From contig OW388293.1 of the NCBI GenBank assembly GCA_936450465.1, forward strand, positions 41,374,982-41,438,981: a stretch of 64,000 nucleotides of DNA. The letters are read 5' to 3'. This stretch comes from Gibbula magus. Taxonomy: Eukaryota > Mollusca > Gastropoda > Trochida > Trochidae. The translations under genes were made by a program, and so were the position numbers. Below, one piece after another: positions 35,701-47,714 of this stretch; positions within the stretch are counted from its first letter, which is position 1; every line of letters starts with the position of its first letter. The notes under the pieces were generated by a model. It searched no databases. It was not told the DNA's origin and saw nothing but the letters and a program-made list of their open reading frames with translations.

Positions 35701-36426
35701 GCCTCACTTTACCAGGAAATAACCACATAATGTGCTTTATATATCAGTGTTGACAACATTATTGACAAAATATGGTAATTATTGTCATGCAACATGTTCA
35801 TAATGCAGTAATGTATTGATTTTGATGTCATTTTGCTTGAAAGCATGTTCTACTAAACTTGTTCAGAAGATGTTCAGAAAGTATTATATGCATTACAGGT
35901 GATACACATTTACCTAATCTATATAAATCATACTCTAGTCTTTGTAATCTTTATGCTATTAAACATATTTTACTATAATCATTGTCTTAACTTAAAATGA
36001 AAATGAATAGGTTCTTTTACACATGTAGTGTATTCAACGTAATTGGCACCATCTCCCTATAAACAACACCAACCAAGTTTTAAACTCAAGAAAACTTTTG
36101 CACCCCTCTCTCTAGATATACCTAGATGATACAAAGTTAACGTGTCTGACTTATATGACATTATATTTGGATACAGTGATAACGCAAAATCAATTTTGAC
36201 TTTTTTAAATACATATATTGATACGTTTTTTCTTATGCAGATCAAAAATATCCAAGCAATTTATTTACTGGATTGAATGATAAGGTCATTTAATAAATTC
36301 CCCCTTTTTCCAATTTTCTAATTGCTTAAAAGCACTTATGTGATTTATGTATTCAGTTTATCTAGACTTGCTGAAGTAGGACCTAGACTGTATTAAGGTT
36401 CTTATTTTTCACAGTCACTTGTGAGA

Positions 36427-36651
36427 CAACTTCCAAACGCAAGGCATAATTCTTGCCAGTCTGCATTACTGGCTGATTTAACCCTTGTGGTATTTCCCTC
36501 TCTTTGTTGTGTCAAGACAGTGAATAGCTGCACCAGAAATGCATAGCGGGCCTAGATTTCTAAACACAGATTTCTTAAAGAAATACTGCAAGGCCTAAAT
36601 CAGCCAGTATAATGGAGACTGGCAAGAGTTATGCCTTGCTTTGGAAAGTTG
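36427..36651. mobile_element. MULE-like foldback MITE, copy 2, with 9-bp duplication
   Basis: A 225-bp element with the same ends and arms as the one at 3221-3444 (CAACTTCCAAACGCAAGGCA at the left; complement ending GGAAAGTTG). It is flanked by perfect 9-bp duplications CTTGTGAGA at 36418-36426 and 36652-36660. The duplication length and long arms indicate a Mutator-like transposase acting in trans. Confidence 0.88.
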
Positions 36652-36774
36652 CTTGTGAGATGGATTGTGGACAAACACATGAACACCTGACTTGAACTCT
36701 ACCATTACCAAATTATAAACAGATTCTTATAGAAGTATCAATTTCATGAATGAACAGTTCTTAGACATAGGTAA

Positions 36775-37150
36775 TAGGGCTGGGACGGGTATATTTTTTC
36801 TACCCGGGTACCCGACCCTCTATTACCCTACCCTACCCGGATACTCGGATATCTAATTTGTAAGACTTTGTGAGCATTTAATCAACTGGTTTATGCTGAA
36901 ATATGGAGAGAGAAAGCTAAAACATAGAGATTCATTGATATTTTAATCAAATTTTATAATGGAAGACAATTGATTTAAATATTGTGTTGGAATCTTCAAA
37001 TATATTGCAATCTTGTAATGAAAGAATAACAAATTAAATTGTTTTATAATAAGTCCCATGATATTAACGGGTCCGGGTATTGTGATGGGTACCTGGGTCC
37101 TACTCATTACCCACCCGACCCGGGTATCCGGGTTACCCGTCCCAGCCCTA
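36775..37150. mobile_element. hAT-type MITE with 8-bp duplication
   Basis: A 376-bp element flanked by perfect 8-bp ATAGGTAA (36767-36774 and 37151-37158). The ends are TAGGGCTGGGACGGGTA and its complement. Subterminal regions are rich in ACCCGGGTACCC-type steps that also pair across the element (36800-36850 with 37070-37130). The TAGGG start and 8-bp duplication fit the hAT superfamily. No coding capacity. Confidence 0.92.
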
Positions 37151-37159
37151 ATAGGTAAT

Positions 37160-38356
37160 ACAATTAACTCTGTTGATGCATAATGGACGTTTAAAATTTG
37201 GTAATGATACAACATGTGATTTGGATTGGGGCTGCATAAAAAAGTTAAATGTTTCTCGGGCACATTTTTTTCAAAAGTGACGAGGGCGGTAGGACTTTCT
37301 TGTTGGAAAAAGTAATGACGAGGGAGGAGTGCGTTTTATTTTTTTCCATCAAAATATTACTTTGAAGTAGTAGAAGTATACAAAATGTACACACATCTGT
37401 TCCCACAGACCCATATTTTTGGTGGACAGATGGATTTAGGGGATTAACAAAAATGATACAGAAATTTTGTATTATTTTTTTGGATATGACCCTAAAATCA
37501 TGAGCACAAATACAAGGGATACACCAATGCCTGTGAAACATAAGTCAGGAAATAATCAGGAAGTTGCAATCGAAATCACATGTGCTTGTCTTACTAAGTA
37601 AGTCAATCAAAAAGACACCATATAATGCACAGAGGCATGCAAGTTTTAGATAGTACAATACAATTATTGCAATATGTTTTTCATTTCGCAATATATCCCA
37701 CATAACAATTTTAAGTGTAATACATGCATATATCAAAAGAATATCTTGTAATGTAAAATTGCAGGTTTTGAATGATACAACAATTTTGCAAAGATTTGAG
37801 GCCAATAAATATATAGAAAAAAATACAAACGCTTAAGTTTAATTCCATCAAGACATTTTATCTGTTTAACTTTTAATAATAAATTGTTTCTTTTTAGCTT
37901 TAGTATCATTATTTTTACCACAAGTTATTTCACCATAGGGTACTTAAACTAGATACTATCAACATGTGACTGTAACACATTATGCAAGAGGAGGTAAACG
38001 AGAGGTGATATCTTTTAATTTTTTTAATTAACAAAGTTGTTTTACATAAAGTATTATTATAATTTACCACAAGTTATTTCATCATTGGGTTCTTGAATAC
38101 AAATGTGAGATTTTTTCAACACGTGACTCTATTACATTAAGCAAGAGGAGGATAAGAAGTTGTGATGAAAGAGTTTTTAATGAACAAAAATTGTTTCAAA
38201 CAAAGTATAATTATCATTTACTGTAAGTTATTAAATCACTGAGTACTTCAGACATTAGAGGCAGTATACAGTGACATATTGACACATTATTGACTTCAGA
38301 CAATATATATTTGATTTGTTCCTACACATTTTCACCCTTTGCAAAACTAGAAATAA
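37160..38356. other. no gene seen
   Basis: AT-rich. The phrase TTACCACAAGTTATTTCA recurs near 37917 and 38064 with similar following sequence (an old duplication of about 147 bp). No other feature. Confidence 0.45.
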
Positions 38357-38476
38357 AGATCTGGGCTATATTACTGATGCTCTCTAAGTGCTTAGATTGT
38401 CATAAGCCAATGTTAACAAATGCTACTTATGATTATCATAGCACAAAGAGAGCTTCAAAGAGACTCAGATCTTGGA
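38357..38476. mobile_element. palindromic MITE, copy 2 (diverged)
   Basis: The left arm GCTCTCTAAGTGCTTAGATT and following CATAAGC pairs with the right arm GCTACTTATGATTATCATAG and GAGAGCTTC. The centre contains AATGTTAAC. The arm order matches the element at 10270-10384 (GAAGCTCTCTTAGT...TTAACATTG), with an added outer pairing of AGATCTGGG and CAGATCTTGG. Confidence 0.6.
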
Positions 38477-38819
38477 TTTAAATTATCATTTCTACCATAG
38501 AGTTCTCCTCACACAACTATATCTCAGTAAGTGAACCTAGAGACAATGATACAACACTGGTGTGAAGAGTAGTGTACAGAGATCAAATAGAGGGAGATAT
38601 ACAGACACCTTACTCCAACCCTAACAGCTTGAGAGGAAACCTGCTACTCACATTACAGCCTCTGCATGAGGGGAATTGCTCTGTCCAGATATATCCACTG
38701 CTACAAATTACACCGAATCTCCAATACTTCAGCCACACCAGCTACAAGTTACATAGAATCTCTTTGGCAGTGTTCAAATCACACAGAGTTACTCCCACAG
38801 AAATCATCACAGTGGTTAA

Positions 38820-39180
38820 ATCAGTATGATCCCACTCAAGTGGTCTCTCAACTCGATGAACAGCGTCCGAGGATGTGCGTCAGATCGGTAGCCGTCCGTG
38901 TCTTTAGCACAGGTAAATACACACTGTACACTCGACAGCTCTTCAGCTAATTTGTTCCTGGTTCTCGGTCATCACACCCCGTTGTTAGCTGTTGACTTTT
39001 GACAATTACTTGATCCTCGTAATTAATCGTTTAATCTATCACTATTACGCGAGACTCGGCAGACTTTGAGCGAGACTGACCTGTAAATATGATCAAAGGC
39101 TGGTACACAGAGCTGACACCTTTCTAGCTGTACGGCCGTGTCGGAGAAAATAAGTCAGATTAGCGACAAAAGATAGACCA
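38820..39180. promoter_or_regulatory. CpG-rich segment, possible alternative promoter
   Basis: CpGs are denser here than in the surrounding kilobases (38860-38915, 39045-39080, 39125-39165). There is a plus-strand donor-like TTTAGCACAG|GTAAATAC at 38912/38913 and a minus-strand donor-like TTTACAG|GTCAGT ending at about 39081. Two divergent donors around a CpG-rich core would suit a bidirectional start region. No start site is proven. Confidence 0.25.
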
Positions 39181-40612
39181 AGGGACTTCTATGATCTTTA
39201 ACTTGCCCGGAATTTCTTACGGGGCTATTTTGTTCGGCAGTTGGCCTGCCTGCACGTTAGGCAAGTCGGGCTTGGATTACAAAGCAAAAATACCAAAGGG
39301 GAAATCAGAGGGATTGACTCCTTCACCTCCCTGCTACAACAATATACAACAAACGCAGAACTCTCTGCAGCAAATTATCACAAATATCAGGAGACACAAC
39401 TACAATAACAGCTTTGCCAATCTCGGAATAAAAACTCTATTATTGGCGATGCATACATGCTACAGTTGTGCAATGGAAAAAATCCATGACCTTATGTAAG
39501 CTTGTTGTATAACAATTTATTTACAAGCTTTTTACAGTAACCAGATGTGAAGTGATTTACAGCGGTTGCAAGGACCATTAAATGCATTATCTCTCCTCTT
39601 GAGATTTGGAAAACATAATTTCATGTTTCGATGAATATTCCCTCCAGCCATCATATTCCATTATTCAGATAGCATTTAGAATTCATGAGATTGAAAACTA
39701 TTACTGAAATGATTTCAAAATAATAAAATCTTTTTTTAAAATAAACACTTGAAGAATTTGACTAGATGAGATTTGAACTTTTCATGAAAAAGTGTTTTTT
39801 CTAAACAAATGAGAAATTGTGCAATAAATCCTTGTCAAAATGATTGCCAAACTTTTTCAGAATATATGTCATTTTCACAACTTGATTAAAGTCTCTGTAA
39901 AACGCAATCATGGTTCAAAATAACGAGAACTGTAAACTGTGTGACACAACCAAATGAAGCAAACATTAAACTGGAAATAACATTTACCTAACTAAAACTG
40001 ATGACTCATTAATACTCCATGTGAAAGCACACAAGATCTCATCATAATAATGTCACTTTATAAATAAATAAATGCAACTGGTAAAAATTGCAAAACATAA
40101 TATAGAATAATTAAACTTGAATCTAGCTCTATCATGGGATTCCAGATTTGAGCAGTTTTCAATCCTTACAACAATACACAAGTCACAAACCAGAAAAATA
40201 CTCTTGCAATAATATACAAATTAAGCACAAATGTCGATCATTGTGATATTTTGACCATTGAAAACATGTTCCAATTTACGGTTATGATGAAACTGTACTA
40301 GTGTCAAGCCATCGGCTTTGGACAACTTGTCAACTTTTGTGGTATGAATTAAAATAAAACAGTTGATCATGATGTCCTGAAACAATCAATTTGCTGTCCT
40401 TTTCCTCATATAAAGTGAAGACATTAAAATTGGTAATAAAGAAAAAAGTACACTGGAAAGCGTACATATTTAATAAAATAGGGGTGGGAATAGAACAGAG
40501 CCTTACCTAAAAGGCCATTCATTGCCTGCGCTTGACAGTCAGGCATATACAAGAAAGATTAATGGTCCTAAAAGACAAAAAGAGAAATTAAAGGGGATCG
40601 TAGCGATGTTGT
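39181..40612. other. no gene seen
   Basis: The open frame at 39191-39499 (102 codons) has no recognisable motif. The rest is AT-rich and unique-looking. Confidence 0.4.
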
Positions 40613-40990
40613 GCAAACATTATAATATATAGTCCACTTGTTAAGCGCATTTTCCACACATCAGTATGCTCAAAGCGCTGGAGGATATAAGTTGTTAAGA
40701 TGAGGGAAAGGCTTGAAGAAAGAGATAGGTCTTTAGGGCAGTCTTAAAAGATGGCAAGTCTTGGCACATTTTGAGTTCTAAAGGTAGTTTGTTCCACTCG
40801 GTGGTGTCAGCATAGGAGAAGGATTTTTCACCAAAGCGTGTCATCTTGACAGAGGGTACAGACAACAGATGACTGTCTTGTGATCTCAGTGTTCTTGTCG
40901 GGATGTAGGGCTTTATGAGCTCACACAGGTACTCTGGAGCACTCTTGTTAAGACACTGGAAGGTTAGACAGAGCAGTTTGATACTTATGT
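40613..40990. repeat. dispersed repeat, possibly the 3' part of a LINE
   Basis: The run from TTGTTAAGCGCATTTTCCAC through GTTTGTTCCACTCGGTGG and GGTACTCTGGAGCACTCTTG has the look of a repeat I have seen in many marine invertebrate genomes (AGCGC...CAAAGCGCT opening, then TCTTAAAAGATGGCAAG). No reverse-transcriptase motif remains. The LINE assignment is an impression, not a demonstration. Confidence 0.4.
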
Positions 40991-42306
40991 ATAACCTTTC
41001 TCTCGCACTTGTTATAAAGCTTTACATTTGTTTCCTATCAGTCATAAGATACACTTACATAATATTCTCTAAGAACACGCAACCAACATACACACTACAG
41101 AACTACCAATACCACCCTGCATGACACATTGTTCAATTTGATGCAAGTGAATGATCCCAGTACTAAACTGTCCTAAATACAAAGAAAAGTCAATTTTATG
41201 TCTCTCTATTCAAGATCTAACTCTTTCACCCACATTAAAGTACTACAAGCAATGGAACATGACGCAATGTTACACAACAGAATTCCAACTAAAAATGAGA
41301 TTATGCATTCCACAGCGTTCTGATATTTCAACTTATTGTGAAGCAAAACATATTTCATCCCACAGAGAAATATTTGCATTGACCTCATAACCTTAGTGTA
41401 TATCAAAGCACATACCACTAAATGTATCACGTCTTTCCAAAATCAATCTTTAATAATTTCATATTTTGCATTTTAGACCTTTGCAAAAACACCATGTTAT
41501 ACAACAATATCCGTGTACAAACTAAAGTACATAACAGTCTATAATCAGGAAACTTTTAAACAGGTCAAGTTTTTCTGCCATTTAAATTGACAAAATTACA
41601 CTTGAGTCAGGCTAGTTTAAAAGCTCATTTTATACACTGGCAATGCAAAACAGGACAGAAATATCAAAGACTAAACATACAGTCCAATTAAATAGAAGTG
41701 CATATTAGGCAATTCTTTGTCAACCAATTGGTCCTGTTTCTAAATCTGGGATATTGTGTACACTTGAGTTCTGATTTCTCATTTATGAAGTTGGCCGACC
41801 TGAAGAAGATAATTGAAAAAGTTAGTGTAAAATTCACATTCTTTCAGCAGAGTCCATTGTTACTCTCAGGTGAAATGCTTCCTTAGCTAAAATTTCTGTA
41901 AAGATTCAGCAATGCATTTTGCAAACAAGAATGTATCTTGTAAAATTATTAAATCGTTATACAGTCATTGGGTCATTTTTTTTTAAATAAGGGGAAACAC
42001 TTTATCTTGCACACTGAGAATTAAGTTAAAATGTATAAGTAAATATACATTACAAACACTATTGAATTTTATTAATCTATATGAATTTTCTTTTACATTT
42101 TTTAAAATGAAAACGATGCTATCATCAAAGCAAAAATTCTGGACAAAATCTGACAGTATCAAAACATTCACAGTACCTCTATTATGCATAAGCATTAGGC
42201 AATTCTATATGTTCCCTTTTCACTATATTTTAATTTTTATCATTATGGCAGTGAAATAAAGCTGATAAAAAAACTCTTGACACAAATGACAGCATCTTAT
42301 ACATAC
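40991..42306. other. no gene seen
   Basis: AT-rich. Open frames at 41151-41390, 41206-41430 and 41983-42259 overlap on opposite strands and show no motif. Confidence 0.4.
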
Positions 42307-42560
42307 CTCTCCATCATGCAACCGGATTAGTACATTCCATGTTCCCTTGAAGAGAAGCTAAAGACACACTGAACTAAAGACACACTGAGCCGAGCTTATC
42401 CGTAACAGTGGCGCATATAGAGTAGCGCATAGAGAAGCTAATTGATCACTTTACCCGATTGATTATACAGTCAATAGCATTGAACAGACATGTGTTCCTG
42501 GAGCCTGACATGGCCGTGTTGATTTTTGTATAATAGATTGTAGTGAGGCAGAGCGAGGTT
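42307..42560 (-). promoter_or_regulatory. possible minus-strand 5' exon and start region
   Basis: Read on the minus strand, GCATGATGGAGAG|GTATGTATAAG is a good donor (exon end 42307). The 250 bp upstream are less AT-rich, with several CpGs and a 13-bp direct repeat (ACTAAAGACACAC). If joined to the ARRDC exon at 5599, the ATGATGG here would open only a six-codon upstream frame. No conserved protein is encoded. It could be an alternative leader exon or a chance donor. Confidence 0.22.
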
Positions 42561-45545
42561 AGCCGATGATGCATTTATCGAAGTAAGTTCCGTGTTATGT
42601 ACTTATAATTATTAGGAAGGCCAACAGGTGCATAGCATCAGGTAAACATCAGATCAAACTGAAGAATTTGTTCCTAATGATTGGTATGCAGTGACCTGTG
42701 GTGATTCCTTTACAGGTTTACGCTTTCAAGAGACACTAGAATTGATAATTTGTTAAAAGGGATGTTCTAAGATATTAAGGAATGGTGAAATTCAGTTTGA
42801 AATATATGAATAATTTTGCCAAAATAATTCTTCTTGCATCAGGTTTGATTGGCATGCAGTACCTCAGATGATTCTCAGGGAAAAGATTTCAAGTGACAAA
42901 AGGATTTGAAAGTGAATTTGGTAATTCCAGGATATTGTGAGATATTAGGGTAGATTTAATGAATTTTCCAATATAGAATTTATTGCATCAGGTATAATTA
43001 CAATTGGTTCTGAATTATATTTAGGATTTTGTAAGCTATTGTGGGATATATTTGGTTATTGTGATGTAGTGTTAAATGTTAGGAATATTTGCATGGATAC
43101 AAAAATGCTTTATCAGATCAACATGTGAAGTGAGGTGAGTTAGGGTTTAAAGCCGCTTTCAAGAGTATTTCACTTATATCACGGTTGCTAGTATTTTTGC
43201 AGGTCTCAACATAAATCGCAAACTAAACCAATTCCTATTTTATGTTATAATTGAAAGTATCTGGCATATCTTTGATTTTGGGAAATTTTTATAAATTTGA
43301 TTATATGTAATTAATCAGGAGCAACATACAAACTCAGAATTTCTATCTAAGGATTGGCTTGGCAGGAGTAGAAATGTCTTATGTTCTTTCGCAAACATAT
43401 GTTATGGATAATAAACATTTTTAGGAAATGCAAAAAATGAATATTTGAATTGATTATATTCAAATGGAATAAAACTTGAATGTGTAACTGAAAATCTATT
43501 TAACTTTATTGATTATATATATAGAGTACATTAGCTTGACTCTGAAATGTCATGAAATTAATGTTTGAATTTTCTGTCTGGTTTATATTTAGAAATGATG
43601 GATAAATCACCAGATATGGAAAGTAACTGTTAATATGATGGCTTTAATATTCATTTAAATTTTTTTCTCATATGACAAATCACATTCTTAATATTCATTA
43701 TCATTAAGTCACAAATTTCTGATACTTCAGAAATGGTTTAATTCACATTCATTGATTAAATCAAAATGGCTTTATTTTTAAAAGATTGATTAATCATATT
43801 ACAGAGACTATTCCCAAAGGTGTATTAATGAGAATTCACAGAACAGATTCCCACTAAATTAATGCAAAACTGAACATGATTTATTTTCCAATGATATTTC
43901 CTCACTTGTAACTTAAAAACAGTGAAATAGAGATTGGAGCCCTAACATGTTCTGATTCCATTTTCTTTGCAGTCCCTTCCGCATCCTCAACATGCAAATC
44001 TAATCAATGTCCATCAACATTAGACGCACTCGATGCATTTAATGGAAATACATAATTCATTATGTATTCAAACACAGTTAGTTAACCATCTCCGTATCAG
44101 GATAGTTAACCCATGGTCTGTTATGTTTTATTTAAAGAACTTAAAGTTTAAAGAAGTTTTTTTTTTAAATTGTTTTTTTTATTCCATTTTAATTCAGAAG
44201 TACAGGACATGTTTAGAGGTAGAGTACAATCAATGTATAATAAAGTTACTTGGAAATTTGGTTGATTCACCATTTGGAAGAAAATGTAGCTGAAAGCAGA
44301 AAAATGATAAAATGTAGAAAGAAATTGAAAAGTTTATTTAATGAGGCATGTGCAATAAAAACATCATCATTCAAAGACACTGGGTCTTTGCGTCCTTGAA
44401 ATATCCAAAAATATATGTTACTTAAAGAAGCTCATTTATATAGAGATTTCCAACATAGTTGAGTAAACGTCAGACAAAATAAAATATGTGATTGACAAAT
44501 AATCCTTTTAACATGCATTAAATGACACAAAACTATCTTGAAGGATATATCTTCCACTTTAAAAAGTATATTAAACCTTACTAAAATATTTATCTTTGAA
44601 ATTGAAAATCGTCTGGCAGTAATATCTTGACAGTAAAGTCAAAGGAGCAATTTTCTGCAGTTATTAGATCTTGGTTGTCGTCACAGAACTTCGGAAGGGT
44701 ATTATGTCAGGAAATAAGTTAAGAACCAACTACATGGACCAAAGTTTGGCTGGACTGAAAGTACATGATCTGAAGCTTAAATGCCTTAATACTAAAGATG
44801 TACATATTGGCAGAATGAGGACTACAAATGCTTTTATGAGCAGGGCAATTCAGGTTTGCACAATTAAAGTATTTATGTAGGACCAAATCTAGTAATCACA
44901 CCCGGTTCATTTTACTCAGGAGCTCAAATGCTGTTGTGTGCTGATGAAATTTTAAATATATTTTTTTTAAATTTCAGAATCATAAAATTTTATCCATACC
45001 TAGACTTGAACCTAGACTTGAACAGAATTGAGCAACCAATTTGTATATATTGGCCTATAGTCCAGAAGCTAGACAAAGATTCATATGCAGGAGCAATAAA
45101 TCCTCTGGTCGAAAGAATAAAATATGGAACATTTTCAAGATTGGAGCTCCTCCCAGGTCTATACAGATGACTAAGGCCAGGTTTCCAGACAAATTCAGAA
45201 CACTTTCAGAATCTGTAATTTCTTGAGCATGGTATTTTTCTGCCCTTAGTTTCTTTTGCACAATGTTTCTCAGATATTTCTCCATGACCTGAGATATCAC
45301 TATCAAACTTCTACCACTTTGATGGCAGTCACCTTTGTATTTCTTGAGGTCAAGATATTTGGATCGCAGATATATAATTTTTGAATATATTTCTAGGGGG
45401 AAAATCACACCACAAAGTCTAGGGTCCATAAAATGATATAAATAAAAAGAATATTGAGTTATAACAACCCAGAATTGTCAAATGTATGTGACAAGGGACC
45501 AAAACATTTGAGGCAAGGGATCAGTCCAAAAGGATCAAGTCTTGA
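42561..45545. other. no gene seen apart from a SINE tail
   Basis: AT-rich sequence. It contains a MetaSINE-like tail (43131-43196) and a short doubled phrase CCTAGACTTGAA (44999-45022). Nothing else supportable. Confidence 0.4.
43131..43196 (-). mobile_element. SINE 3' fragment, same family as 20840-21129
   Basis: On the minus strand it reads ACTAGCAACCGTGATATAAG then TGAAATACTCTTGAAAGCGG and CTTTAAACCCTAACTCACCT. This matches the last 65 bp of the SINE at 20840-21129 with a few changes. The head is absent, as in a 3'-only remnant. Confidence 0.8.
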
Positions 45546-45666
45546 CAGGGGTAGACGCTCGCTGGAAATCTTGACTAGCCCGAACTGCTCTTTGGGCTAA
45601 TGACATATGTTAATCTGTAGTGATACAAACAAATTTCACTAGCCCTAGTGCGAGTGTCGATCCCTG
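45546..45666. mobile_element. small MITE with 5-bp flanking repeat
   Basis: The left end CAGGGGTAGACGCTCGCT and the right (minus strand) CAGGGATCGACACTCGCA are imperfect terminal repeats. Pairing continues as GACTAGCCCGA with CACTAGCCCTA in mirrored positions. CTTGA abuts both ends (45541-45545, 45667-45671). The short flanking repeat does not fit hAT (8 bp), although the CAGGG-GTCGAC start would. Superfamily open. Confidence 0.6.
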
Positions 45667-45689
45667 CTTGACTACCAGACAATTCACTT

Positions 45690-46340
45690 TCAGAATCGTC
45701 TTTCTTGAGCTTAGCAACAATGACCTAATTTGTTTTTTCTTACATAAAGGTGTGATCAATATAGATTTAGCTCTGGCTCAAGAGACATAGTTCACTTGCT
45801 GACAGAATAATCTTACTTTGACAAATTTCAAAGACAAGGGATCTCACTGTAATTTCCTTAAATAAGGGTCGATTTCAGAAAGACTGTTGTGTGGCAAACA
45901 GAGACACTTTCAACATTTAAAATATTTTCCCTACTTGTCATATTTCCAACAAAGACATAGATTCTGTTAAAACTTTCTGGAGGTTAGAATTTGGTTGAGA
46001 AAAGCAATGTTTTCCAAAGACTTTTTTCACTCCAGAAATGTTATCAATGAACATTGCCACATTTCATAGACAAAGGGGTGAGGGCCTTACCTAAATGTTG
46101 CTTCTGGAGACATTTTCCACTTTCCAACCAGCTAAAGTTCCAACACAAATGGGTCCCAAAAACTTTTCTGAGATGCAAAATTTGTCAAAACTAAATTGCA
46201 TCTCATAAGCATTTTCTACTTTCAGAATTATTTTCCTACTATATTTCCAAGACAGAGAGTCCTGTTGGCTTTACTTGAGGTGAGAATTTGGTCGAGACTA
46301 AATCTCGGCAAACGGAGACACTATCCTCTTTGAGAAGCTT
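45690..46340. repeat. degenerate repeat block
   Basis: Recurrent phrases: GGAGGTTAGAATTTGGTTGAG (45980) with GAGGTGAGAATTTGGTCGAG (46277), and ATTTCCAACAAAGACATAGATT (45944) with ATTTCCAAGACAGAGAGTCC (46244). The spacing is about 298 bp, with weaker forms between. Confidence 0.5.
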
Positions 46341-46950
46341 ATCCATTAGGGAAAATGATATGCATTAACCCTGTACCGCAGCAAGTGATCTGAGGACCTG
46401 TTTGACAATCATCATGCTTCTACGATATTACATTAACATACTCTTGTCAATCGAAGCTTCGGGCTAACTGATGTATTGTGATATCCAATAAATGTTGACC
46501 ATATATACATCCTTGCTCCAACTATTAATCAAATAGAAATTTTTAGATATATTGTTGCGAGTTTTATAAATCTTCAATTATTTTGTTAAACCAATTTAAG
46601 ACCTTTTTTACATCAGTGAATGGTAAGATCAGTTATTGGTAAAACATCAAATTAGTTTTACTATAATAACACTGAAATGATATTATTTTCTTTATCTATA
46701 AAGATACATAAATGAAAGAAATTGTACGTCAATATACTCCAGCAGATAAACTTTACAAAAATCTTTAGTGGATCCCATTCAGATACACTTTACATCATAA
46801 ACAAAGAATGCACTTTCACATTCACTATCATTTCTGATGCTTTAATGAATTATAATGTGATAAAGACATACCGATGATTAAATATATTCAACACAAAGGT
46901 AATTTACCTAAGAAGCATCTTTTAACATTACACTTACCGGTAGGCTGTAG

Positions 46951-47447
46951 GTACAGCGGATGGCCATATTATTACGTACATGTGACATAATCCCATAGAC
47001 TTACATGTTAAATAGCTCTTGCGGGAATAATTTTCATGAATTAAGTAAAAGTTTCTTTGCTGTCATATTTTGCAGACATATTGGTAATCATCTCGGCTAT
47101 TTGTACATAATTACCTGTCATCTATCAGTTGATTAATTTTCGAATGACACTTGTTTAAACATCGTATATTCAACTTGTGATTCTAATGTCCCATTGACGG
47201 CCATGTTAAACCTAATCGGTGTGTTGTATATGTGTTGTTTGATAAGAGGTAGATTTTTTTATAATTATCAGAAAAAAAGATGGAAATTATGTATCTGTAG
47301 CTAAGATGATTTGCTAAAGTTTGGTATAGATTTCAGAATTTATTGAGAAACAATAACTCCATGAAAATTATTCCCGCAAGAGTTATTTAACATGTAAGTC
47401 TATGGGATTACGTCACATGTACGTAATAATATGGCCACCCGCTGTAC
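46951..47447. mobile_element. MITE-like element with about 90-bp inverted ends
   Basis: The left end GTACAGCGGATGGCCATATT continues through ACGTACATGTGACATAATCC and GGGAATAATTTTCATGA (to about 47040). It is mirrored by the right end from 47359 to 47447 with only a handful of mismatches. The 320-bp centre is AT-rich and non-coding. An open frame starting at 47402 lies within the right arm and is not a gene. TA-containing flanks (taggctgtag, tacacta) are compatible with a short target duplication, but its exact edge is uncertain. Confidence 0.8.
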
Positions 47448-47714
47448 ATACACTATTTGCTTTCTGCAACTGGGCCCAGCAACGTAAAGATTATCCAGCA
47501 CTATTATCCAACCTCTTATTAGAATACCTGATCATATTAACATTCTTCACTCCAGAGACAGTAATTTATATACCGGTATATAGTGTACGTATATGAATCA
47601 ATAATACACTTCATATACATGGAAATAATGTCCAAATTGAATTTAATCAATACCTGAATATAACATTGTTACTTTAGGATAACACTACATTCAATAGTAA
47701 AAATGCTTGTATTG

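Noticed and set aside
40613..40990. Intact LINE
   Set aside because: The segment resembles a dispersed LINE-associated repeat, but there is no reverse transcriptase or endonuclease reading frame nearby.
45055..45429. 124-codon minus-strand open frame
   Set aside because: No recognisable domain. It lies next to a degenerate repeat block and does not continue into a plausible exon.
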